Positions 27,601-39,600 of a stretch of DNA of 64,000 nt are shown in pieces; the first letter of the stretch is position 1, and the number at the start of each line of letters is the position of its first letter. Position numbers and translations under genes: made by a program. Below the pieces are notes generated by a model. The model saw only the letters and a program-made list of their open reading frames with translations. It did no database searches and had not been told where the DNA came from. The stretch lies in assembly GCF_031877795.1 (NCBI RefSeq), contig NC_133932.1, forward strand, positions 20,152,180-20,216,179, read 5' to 3'. This stretch comes from Strix aluco (lineage: Eukaryota > Chordata > Aves > Strigiformes > Strigidae).

Positions 27601-30600
27601 ACCAGTACATGCCAATAACAGTATTTCAAACTGTTAAATATAGGTGGCAAGGTGAGCAAAGCCACATCATGTGTTATCTGTAGAGTTCTATTTTTCTCAG
27701 TGTTAATGTAGCATGAACTCAGATCTCATCGAAGGAGAGTTCACATCACCACCTCAACCCTTCCTGTGACACTGCAAGTGCTTGAGTGTGGCGAGACCCT
27801 GATAGTCGGTGTCATCAGTGTCTACTGGGAGTTGCCTGTTACCACATACCTGCATCTGTAAGCTTGGGATTGAGGGGTATTTTGTCTTGGAGGGTAAAAA
27901 CTTAAGAAAAGCACTTGGGTTTTGTGTGCCACGCTCTGCTTGGTGGAGTCTAGATCCAGGGCCCCTTGAATACGGTGGTGTGATGGTAATGTGGATCCTG
28001 TTGTGTTTTTTTTTCCCCCACCTTGCAGAAGACTTTTGTGGCACATTTGTGAACTCTTGGGCGGTCCTCAGGAGCCTTGAAAATGTGTCTGGAAACATCC
28101 CATGTTTGCTCTGGTGCTGTTTTTTGCCCAGGTGCTTTTCTTGAGCCTGCGGTAGAGCAGATGTCCAGTTAGGTAAGGTTGATGGTTTTGCTTGTAACCA
28201 ACTAACAAACTGCTTTGCTGCTGCTTTTGTTTGAATTAGGCATACAATTCATTCCTGCTTCTCTTATTCTGTTGCCAGATAGGTTCAGCTGAAGACAGAG
28301 TAAATTGTTTAAGCTGGGGACATAAATCAGACAAGTTATAATAAGGTTACAAGCACTGGTCAGTTGTTTTTTTTACAATAAAACTGAACAAAACCAAGAC
28401 CAGCACCCTTCAACAGAGAAGGGTGGCATGCAGATGACTTTTAATGAGGGATTAGAGCCGTATTGTCAGCTTCTGTGAATCTTTCCCAAGCTGTGTAGTG
28501 ACTACAAGTCTGACTCAAGTGTATGTTATGGTGAAGGGTAGGGGATTAAATGGTCCTTTTGGTCCAGTTCAGGGCTAATGGGTTTTGTTGAAAAGAGCCT
28601 CCTGCCTTTTCATGCTTTTTAGTGGGAGGGGACAAACAACTATGAAGATGCTTTATTCTGTCCTTTCATGCCTGTGGGCATCCCAAGGCCCAGGGCTTGA
28701 GATGTTTGGGCAGAAGGCCTGAGATACTTCCAAAGAAGAAAGATGTTCCTCCTGAGAAGTTGCAACCACACAGTTTTCAAGACTGTACTAAGAAGCTTTC
28801 GCTGTAATAAAGCTTGCTTAGGTCTAAAAAAAACAAAAAATAATTGTTTTCCCTCTTCAGCTGGAGAGGGAAGAGCATAACCCCGGACACATCTCTCTAC
28901 TCTTTGTTGAAATCCAGTTCTTCTAACACAGGACAGTGATTTCTCCCTGGAGGTACAGATGGTAATTTGCAGATATAGTACCCTAGTAGGGAAATAACCA
29001 AAGAGAAATAACCGTTTGTGGCTTACCAAGGGAAAGTATGATTGTGAAATGAGAAAGCAGCTTCTGCCTAGCAGCCTTCTTACTGCCCAGGAAGCTTTGA
29101 CTCCTCATGTGGGAGGCAGGGTAGAGATGCGCTTGGTGACCCAGAACTGAAGAGTACATAGGGAGTGCTGCATTACCATGATACATGGCCTTTCCTGGCT
29201 GAGTGGCCAAACAAGCTTAGCTTTTACTTTCGTGACATTCAATGGCCAGGAGTGCTCAGACTGCACTCTGTATTAGTGGTTTGTTGGCATGCTGGGGTTT
29301 GAAGCCAGTGTATGTTGAATGAAGTAGATGCTTGGATTTTTAGCCTAGAAATAAGGCCTGGAAAGTCCTGTCTATATGTACCCTCTGTCTTTCCTTGTTT
29401 ACCCTGCCAGGGCTGGAGTAAGGCAGCCCATCCTTAGCCTGACAAAGTTGGGATCATGCAGTTCATCTCCCTTGCTCAATCCCTGCCAGCATCTAGCCAG
29501 GACAGAGCCTGTTTGTTGGAGGAGAGCATGTTTCATATTCCTCACATGATGTCACCTCACTTGCTGCTGGGATTTAGGATAGACCCCGAGTTATAGACAG
29601 TACCAGGATTATTATGGTGCTCTCTTGCCTTTGATCAGTGCAGCAGAGGGTATGTGCTGGGAATGCAGGGATGTTCCTGGCAGATTTTGACAGTCTTTGT
29701 TTCTGTTGCTGTGACAGTTCACTGCTTGAGACTTCTCTGGTTACAGTTGGCTGGAGTGCACTGGGCCGCACTGCCTTTAGTCCCCTAGGACCTTGAACTT
29801 CTGTCTGCACAACTGCAAAGAAAATAAAGGAAAAGGTCTCGTTTTATCTGAAGATGAATAATCAAATATGTTGCAAGGGGAATATGGGTGGGGGTGTGTG
29901 TGTGAATGTCAGGAAACAAATTGAATTCACATAAAAAGAGTTTGGATAGAGGCTGAGAAAGCAATCAGATTAATCTCTCTCCATTTCCCCAGAAAAAGAT
30001 CCCATCATGCTGACATGAAGTTAAGGCTGCAGTCTGCTTGTGAAGTCACTACCTGAACAGCTGAACTTCAAAGTGTTCTGGGTCTCTTATTTCCTTAAAT
30101 ATGTTCTAGCATAAGCATGTAGGACTCTCAGCTGATAGTCCACATGTAACCTCTATTGCATCTCTGTCGCCCTTCTATCCTTGCTTGGTGGGGCACCTTG
30201 CAATCTTAATTTTTAACAGAGAGGACTTCTAGTGTCAAAATGGGTACAAAACTCTTGAGATTAGATGTCTCCATACTGCCCCTGTGTACAAAGTACAACT
30301 GCTTCTGAGGCACAGAAGAGAACTGTAAGAAATTTATGATATAACAAAGAGCAGCACATTGTGCCCCATGGAAATTCTGAGGGGAATTTTGGAAGCCACA
30401 GAAGTAATTATTGCATTGTAATTGGAATTCACTTCTTGGTGTGCTGTGTAATCTCTGCTGACCAAAACAAGCCAGGCCCTTGTAGTCTAGAATAGTTTCA
30501 CCAGAAATGACATCTCTAGCTTCACAGCACATCCAGGTTTCTTTCCAGAACCTCAGTTTGAAAGTGATGTGATAAGTGTGTGTAGTGTGGTCAGTTATTA

Positions 30601-33600
30601 GCATAGCTTTTGACAGAAACCTGATGGGAGGGCAAGGGACAAGTGGGTTGTCTTGGATGATTTCCTTAAATGTTCTCCATCAAAAGCATTGTTTGCCACT
30701 GATCTTCAGTGGATTTGAAATTTACAGTTCCTGTACTAAAACAGTAGCATGTGAGAGTGGAGGATGGCAAATCTCCCAACAGCTTTTCTTTCCTCCCAAA
30801 CCACCTTTCTATGCTTGTTACTGCTGCTGCTGTCCCAGAGGTAGCTGAGCCAGGTAATGATAGCAGTTAATGGAGTCCAGGGAGGGTAAAAAAGGGTTAC
30901 TACTTAATCCCAAATTCCTTCTTGGGTTTCCTGGCCCCTTCCCCCAACACCATCCTAGATGCCACCGTTAGCATCAGCTTTCCTCCTACTCATCTCCTTC
31001 GCCTTGTTTAGTACAGAAATCACTAAGGGTATTTTGACACATTCTTCAGTTTCTGCCCTGTGAAATATAGAGTACTAGCAATGTTGGCACATCTGAGTGG
31101 TTGTGGTTTTGTTAATTTTGCACCAGAGATGTAGTTGTTGTCGTCAAAATTTGGGGAAGTTTTGTTTTTTAACTTATGTACCTCAGAAGTCAAATGCCAC
31201 ACGTTGTCATGGTGTCTGAGCATGTCATAACAGCCTAATGGTTTTCATCAATATCATCACCACTTTGCAGCTGAAGGAGTTACTGTACCCTTGGGCTTTG
31301 AGACATCTTCTACAGAAGAAACTATCTGTGGCAGAGCCTGAAGGAAAACCCACAGAAAAGTGTTATGAGATGTACTTCTTGTATCGTCCACTTCAGTACC
31401 GTAGCAGAACCATTTGTATTGTTAAAATACTGGTTTGCTCTAACTTGAATTCCTACTGACAGCCTCAGCCAAAATGATCCCCGCTGGATTAGCCTGAAGA
31501 CCTGAACTCTTGTGCTCTTGGTGGAGTCACTAGTGGAAGACCCATTCCTTTTGTGCAGGGCAGTATGAGGCAATCTTGGGCAGCAGCCTCTGTTGGGTGA
31601 CAGGTCTGGCAGTTTGGGCACTTTGTCTTAGTTCAGGAATTAATGGCTAAAAATAACTATTTTGAGAAAACTTACATGATTGCTTATCCCTGCATGAGAG
31701 GTCTGTCTCTACAAACTAGCAGAAAATACTTCGAAAACATGCAGGAAAGGTTTTGGACGCTGAAGGAAAGCCTGTCAGAATAACTGTGGTTACTCTTTTC
31801 CAGGTCCTGTGTTTAATGTCTCGGTGCATTCTGACAGCCCAACGATTTACCAGGGTGAACTGGCAGACTTGCTGTGTATCGTCACAATGGAAGGAATGGC
31901 ACTTGAGCCAGGTAATTTGGCAAAATTATTTTACTTGTAACTCATTTGCCTTCACCAGGCAGAATAATACCAACAGTTTCAACCCTGTGTCCTTTGAGTG
32001 AGGCTGGAGAATTGAGAACCAGCATTGAAAATCCTAGAGAACTAGATAAATACAGGAGAGTGTGTTTGCTTTACACAGCTCAATTTAGAACAAGGTTTTT
32101 AGTTTCACATTCTGAGGGGAGGGGAAAAAAGTGTTCTTACTGCTAAACCCCCCCTGTGCTGTCTGTACCAACTGACCCCACTGCTGGCAGTCTCAGCCTA
32201 CAACTACGAGATGGGCCATGAAAACTATTCCTGTTTCCTTTAATTGGAAAGGAGGTCCCTTGGCAAAACCTGTTCAGAGAAAATGGTCATCTGTGAACAA
32301 ATCTTGGTCACCTGGCCAGTCTGCTTCACACTCCAGAGTGAATTTAAGTCTTCATGTAAATCTAAAAATCACAATAATTGACTACTACAGCTAAATGCCA
32401 AAAGCGAATGTTTGTTGCTGATGCCTTCAGAGGTGAGCTTCCTTTTTTGTGTGGAAGAAGAAAGAAGCACAGTACCTAACTGCTGTGAAAAGGATAGTGG
32501 ACACTTTAAAAGCAAATTCTTATAAAGAACTGAAAAGTTCAGAGAATTGCTCAAAACCTAGCTGCTTGCTAAGCATTGCCTGAGCTGCTTTTCATCAAAA
32601 TGTTGTGAGAATAATTCTGGTTATTATACCCAAAATTTGGGTTTGGAGTGAGTTGAGTTTTTTAAAGTAATTCTATATATATGAGAATATAAAAATGTAT
32701 TTTAAATAAATCTATAAATATGTATGTAAATATATGAATGTATAACCTAAATATAAAGATGCCATGATTCATGCAAAACTTAAAAATCTACGTGTAAGCC
32801 ACTACAAAGAGGTGCTGTGCAGAAAATATTACTTATAATGTAGTAATGATGAGATGAAATACCAAGCTTAGTAAAGGCCCATCACTTTGAAATTCCAAGA
32901 TGACTATTCTACATTAAATCTGAGCGTAACAGGGAAGCAATTTGCTAGATTACAGTTGTGTGTTGCCTGTGAAAAAATGATAGAAGTCTGTAGATTGCAT
33001 TATTGAAATGCTTGGTAGGGAGGAAAAGCTGAGTAAACTTTATTGCTGTCAAAAGATTCATAGCCTGGGATATGGGACACAGTAAGAAGCAGTGTATGCC
33101 TGTGCGTATACCTCAGTCTGGCCTGCAATTTCTGCTCAGCAGGAAGCCTATTTTAAGTTGAGGTGTGCCCAAGCTCTTACAGGTATTGTTGCGAGGAAGT
33201 ACCCAAAGCAGCTGGCTTCCTTTGCAAAGCAATAATTGCTGGCAGGGAGCAGCTGCTGCTTCTGCTGGTGTTTGACAGCTAAAAGAAGCTTGGGGTTGCC
33301 TTGTGAAAGAGGCCTCAGCATCCCTGACTCACTTAAAACTGGAAAAGAAGCCACTTAGTAACAGTGGAGCTTTCCTGTCAGTACTCCCCTGCAGTTGGGT
33401 TTGTGATTTTTTTTTTTTGTGTGTGTGTTTAGTAGCTTGAGTCTGGGAGGAGCACCGACAAGAGAAGGATAATCAAAGGGATCGAAGTAAAAAGATGTCC
33501 TCTTTGAGGAGCTTCTCATCAGCACAATTAAGTTTTAACTGGGCAACTTCATAAAGGTTCATGGATCTCTGTTGAATTGATAAATGATGCCTGGAGTTGA

Positions 33601-36600
33601 AAATGATGCTGTTCCTAGCAGTCATGAGCAGCCAGTGCAGAATTTTAAATGTCAGCACTGTAAGCTGTTCCATAGCTGGGTAATGTCATCTTGAACATGG
33701 CAGATCTCTGCCTCTGTGGGTTGTTTGTTGGTTGTTTTGTTTGTTTGTTTTGGGTTGATTTGTTTGGGGGTTTTTTTTGCGTCTGAAATGGGCCAGATGA
33801 GGCGCAGGCAACAGATGCGCCTGGAATGGAGTAAAGTGGCATTGTGGCAGGTTTTGAGGGAACCTTTCAGTCCATGCTCTGAGCCTCCAGTTGCTGAATG
33901 AGCAGGATTTGGGGCCTAACCAGCCATGCTGTGTGGAGAAACCCCATACGGGCCTGAGAAGCCGACCCTTCTCTAGACCTTGCTGGTTCTCTGGATGAGA
34001 CCAGGAGAAGAGTGCAGGGAACAGCTGGAATCTGTGCAGTAGCTGTAGGGTGTGCGGACTTCCCTTGTCAGCCTGCCTTCTTGGCCTTGAGAGATGGAGG
34101 GGACTAGAGCACTGGGATAACGGAGCAGGTTAGGTGAAGGGCCTTAAGGGCTCATGTGATAACAAATGGATGTAGTTCCTCAGTAGTAACCTTATTCTGC
34201 TATACTCAATCTCTGATCTGTCTGTGTGCTGAGTCAGTATCACAATTTAATTCACAACTGGAGTGGAGCACTTGCTTTTTAGATTGAGTGCCAAACATTA
34301 GCCAGACTGTGAAAATAACAGGGCTGTCTCATCCCAGTGTGGAAATGAGGCATGTTGTTGGGGAAAGCCTACACCAGGTGATCAGATAAACAGAGCAAGA
34401 GTTGCCAGCATGTCCTAGAAGAAAACAGATAACAGCAGTATAGACATAGTCTTTCTACTTGGGAATGTGATGAAAAAGGAGAGCAGAGCAGTTGCATTTG
34501 ACTCTCTTCTGAGGGGCATGATGGCTTTCAAAGGCCATCTACTCTTGTGTTGTCAGACCTCCTTCAGGGCTGTGTTTTGGGCCCTCTTATGAACAAAGAA
34601 GGATCACGGAGTTTCATAGGATGTCTTGTTAAATGCGCATCCAAAACACTTTGAACACAGTTGGTATGCCAGCCAGCTCTGCTCTCGTACACATAGGCAC
34701 TCAACTTTGCAAGTGTGCGTGTGGATTAGTATGTATGCTTCCTGTAATAAGTTGAGGTGTCAGGTGCCACCTCTTCTCCCTCTTTGTATGCACAATCAGA
34801 AAAATAAAGTACTTCCAGGGAGCTGAGGAAGAGTTAAATGACCAATGATCTTTGTCAGTGCCCTTCTTTGTTACAGTTAGATCGATCCATTTGTTTCTAA
34901 AAGTGTTACTTAGGGGTTGGACCTTTGGCAGGGGTGATTCACAATACTCTGCGTGAGTGTGTTTGTGTACCCACCCTGTGGGAAATCTTCAAAAGGGTGT
35001 AAAAGATTTTGGCATGACTGCTGCGTGCTTTAATTTCCTCTGCTTCTTTGAGACCCTGCTGAAATGGAGTGTGTATTACTAAGCTCAGTACATGGCAGCA
35101 ACTGCTCCATCTAAAGAAGTGCTCCTTTGGCTTGGCAGCTGTGGTTGGTGTTTTGAATTGATACGAGGGGAGTATGTGTGTATCCGGGGAATAGTAGTTC
35201 TTCTGTGCCCTGAAGATATAAAAGCTGCTTCTGATATTTCTGTTGAATACACATTTTTGCAAATGATCTCTCTAGACTTCCCAGATCACCCCTTCTTGGG
35301 CTATGTGCTTAGGGATTTAAAAGTATTACTTACTGTGCCTGAAAGGAGATGGGTTTTTATCTGCTCCAGACAGACCCAGTGGGCACTCTGGAGAATTTAA
35401 CAAAACCAGCTTGTTTACCTCTTGTATAGCTTGAAGTGGTTTGCTCAGCTCTCTAGGAAGCCCTATTCAACCTCATTTAAATGTAGTAAACAAAAAGGGT
35501 CTCAAAATTGTGATTCAGCACTGTAACAAGATGCTGAGAGCGCTCCATTCTAAGCAGTGGAAGTGTATGGTTCCTAAGAGCTGGTCTAGAAATAGGATTC
35601 CCTGTTTTGAGGAGTGATTGGCCAGGGAAGCAGCTAAGACCCAGACAGCTTAGTCCTGTGTGTCAAATTGAAATGTGCATAAAGATGTGCTTTACATGTT
35701 GATGATCCTCACTAGCTGAGGAGGGGAGAAAACATAACACCACTATTACTCTGCTCACAGAGCTCTGAAGTGTCCAGCTCCTAGTGCTTTGTGTTCCTTT
35801 ATGAAAGCGGCGGAGATACATGACCTGGGGGTACTGAGGTCCTTGATGGCCTTCTGAGCTTGGCACTGGGATGTTATGTTTTCCTGTAATGTGGGGCACC
35901 TTGTCCAGGTGTCCCACACTACTTACATTGTGGAGCACAGAAGGAACCAGTGAAAGAAACCTTTGTAGTGTTAGGTGTGAGTGTGGTTCTTGTGGTTGGG
36001 TTTGCTTTTTGTAGACTGGGGACAAAAATTGTGAGAGTGACTTGTCAGTGTTGATGTGAGGTATGCGTGGAATGGTACAGATGCTTTTGGGAAGCCTAGT
36101 GCGTGACCTGTTTTATGTCAGTAAAACTGTATTTATTAGCCCTTGGGAGCTGCTAGGCATGTTCATCACTGGTCTTTAGAGAGCACCTGATTTATGTCTT
36201 GGTTTTGCTAAATTTTCCTGTGTTTTTATTGCATGAAAACCAGAGAGAGATAGAAATTAATCGGATGACTTTGCTGTATTAAGCTATTTCAAGGAGGATA
36301 GTGACAAAGAATACTCAGAGCCAAATCCTCCCTCTGACTGTCTGTAGTGAGTCACTAATTGCACACTGTGTATACTGACTAATAAAATATGTTGGCATAA
36401 TACTGTTGTCCCATGTTGTAATTACAGAAGATAGATTCAGCTATTTCAAAATGACAGCAAGTGCCGGCACTCATCTTTGTATGTGGAGGGAAAGGATCCT
36501 CAAATTAGACTGAAAAGAAGGAATTCTTCAAAGGTTGCAAGTTGCCCAGGAATCTGAAGGCTCGATGATTTTTCTTTTTAATATCTAAATTTATTGTTTA

Positions 36601-39600
36601 AACCTTTTTTAGCAAGAGCAATGGAAGGTGTCCATATGCTCCTACGGTACCTGGAAACACAAAAGCTAATGGCAGTCTTGCTAATCTTCGGAAGGAATCA
36701 GTCGTTCCCAACGTGACTGCCTGTGGACTGGTGCTGTTGCCATGTTTGGCATAAACAGGCAGCAGAGACGAAGAGCAGTTTATAGAAACGGAGCTCTCTC
36801 TAGTAGAGGCCCTGTTTCCCACAGTCAGTTGGATGAGTACAGAAAGCGGAGGTCAAAGTTTGGTCCTGTTAACTGAACACGTGCTTATGGTAATTTTTAT
36901 TACCTTTGCTTTCAAGGGAAGCGGTCTGAGTGCTATGCCAAGTAACTAATAGTAGTATTTGTAGTACGATAAGCAAGAGTGATTGTTGCAAGGGCTGCTG
37001 GTCCATATGACCTATGCTGGCCCCCATGGAGGGCTTGGAGACCTACTGCTGCTGTAGGGCTGCCAGACAGGCCAGGTGCTCTCTTGAGGTTCTGTGCTGT
37101 CACCCGGAGCCCCTGGCCATGGCAGGCGGGGCAGGAAACTGGCTGGTGTCCCAAAACAGTTTGGTCAGCCAGCATCTCTGGTAGTAACATCTGCTTTCTC
37201 ATCTTTTTGCTTCATTTTTGAAGATGTGTGTAAAACCAGTGCATGTTATGAGGGAGATAATTATACCCCAAATAACGGGTAGGGTTTTGTCTGCAGTAAG
37301 GGGGAATGTTCTACCTGACCAGCTGATGCTGTACTTCAAGTAACAGAGCTGAGGATGTCCCTTTACTTTTATTGGTTTAAGATTCCCTACTTTCCCAAAG
37401 TGTTAGCTTGCCTGATGGAGGCTTAAAAATTGTCTTTGCTTATATCTGTAAATACTTTGAGTACAGCAGCAGGTTTAGGGCTTTAATTTTTCCATTAGCC
37501 TGGAGATCAAATGTGAAAGCTTAGAGAAGAGCAGACTCAATTAGATGAAAGCTCAGTTTTAAATTTCAGGATGCTAATACTGTGTTTTTCAGAGATCCCA
37601 ATACTAGCAAATGGAGGTTTGATACATGGCCAAAATCACTGGGACTGCCTTAAGTGTGAAAAGGTTAGGCCCTGTGCACACATCCTACCAGTACTCAAAA
37701 CTCAGGACAGAAATAGCAACCTCTGTTTCCAGTGTGGGCCCGTCAGTTTGCTAATGTGCCAGGAAGGAAGACCTGTTGATGAAACAAGTGAGCAGACTTT
37801 CCTGTCTATGCTCTAGGTCATGCCAGGTTTCAGATGACAGGTGTTGCTGGGCTCACGTTAGCAAAGAATAGCGGTGATTTTTAAAGTAGATACTCAGCTG
37901 CATCAGTCTAATAGGGTTAAGACTGAGATCTGCTAATGGGATCAGTAGGATCTTGCATAAATGTAGAAAGCTAGATGTGCTTATGAATGCAGACTACCTG
38001 TCAGCTATGTTAAATGTGGAAGGTGTTGCAAATGTGTTTTACAGACAATCTCCTTGGGTGGTAAAACTTGGACAAGGCATGATGCCTGATGATGTGTGAC
38101 AGTAACCCACATCTCTGGAAAAAATGTATAAAAGCATTGTGGTCAGGCTTTGCTCCTGAATGCTTTGTGCTTGTGTAGATTATTTATTGTGCTCTATGTA
38201 GAACCTCTGTATTTATTTAGGCAGACTAAATGTAAGGAAGGGGGCCTTCAGGAAAGAGCCTTCTGACTTCGTGGTTGTGTAGGCCCTGCATGAAGATAGT
38301 GATTGCAAATCACTCTCTGCTATCAAATACCTAGCACTTGCACTGTCTTTTTACTGTAGGTTCAGCACAGTTAAAGAACTTCTTATGACACTAGTACTGC
38401 TTGGTGAAAACTTAGATCAGAGATTAAATATAAATTTTAGGATAGCAGGCAGGAAAGCAAGAAATCTCTTCTTTGTCATCCCTGTAGCAAGTTACCCTTT
38501 CCGTGCAGTTACATTCTTCCTGCCAGTGCATTTCATTGCAGTTCACTGTTTAAATCCTCCTAGAAGGGACATGTTCAAGGCACTCTTTTAATTTTTCTTC
38601 ATTCCTTTCTTTTTTTTCTTCCACTGTCAGACCAGGGTTGACTATGCTGCTTGCTTATTAACCTTATGCTGAGAAGTGGCACTATGAATACTTTCCAGAG
38701 CTCACCAGCATGTCTAAATTCTTCTTTGTCCACAAATGCAGATGATATGTCCTTTGATGTCTCCTGGTTTGCTGTGCGCTCCTTTGCATTGGACAGAGAG
38801 CCCATCTTGCTGGCCTCGCTGGACCGGAGAGGGATTGTGATGCAGAGCAGGAGAAATGGGAGCAGTGATCTGAGCCTGGAGAGAATCAGTCCACTGGAAT
38901 TTCGGCTTCGTGTGCATGGCTGTGAGGACCATGACTTTGGGAACCACTACTGCGTAGTGACCCCATGGGTGCGATCTGCCACCGGTGTATGGCAGCGGGA
39001 ACCTGACATCAAAGCCAAACCCATCTTTCTGTCTGTGAAAATGGATGGTAAGAGACTGCAACATGTGTTACACAATTTTTAAAATTTTTTTTAACACCTT
39101 GTTATGTCTTTGTGTGACAAATATTGTCCATGACTATTTTTAAGGTGCCTGTGATAATATCATTAGATTTTGTTATCCTTTTCTATTGTTTGCAACTTCT
39201 GATTCCAGATTCTGTAGACTAGGTAGACCTGAACACATCATTGTCATAAAACTGGAGTGTTTTCTTTCCTGATCATCTCTTGGTGATGTTTTGCATAGCT
39301 GAGGCATCTTTCAATCAAGGCATAGTATTCTCTCCAAGTGTTAACCCTTCTGCTGCCTGCAGGAGGAAGTCTTGGTTTGCAGATGGGGCATGCTGAAGTA
39401 GAGTTGTGTTGTGGTTAATATCAAAGCTGAGAACAGAAAGTCTGAGCTCTGACTCCTTCCTCCCTCTTGTAACCACAAGATGGGCTGCTCCCTGCACTTA
39501 ATGCCTTGTCTGCTTTTCAACCTGAGTTGTAAGTGTTTCTAGACTTCACGAGAAGCAAGTTGCGTGCTAGATGCTGCATTGAGCACTTAGCTAAGGAGGA

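Noticed and set aside
32670..32755. AT-rich patch with TATA-like sequences as a promoter
   Set aside because: It is a simple AT-rich intronic sequence with no transcript start or exon nearby.
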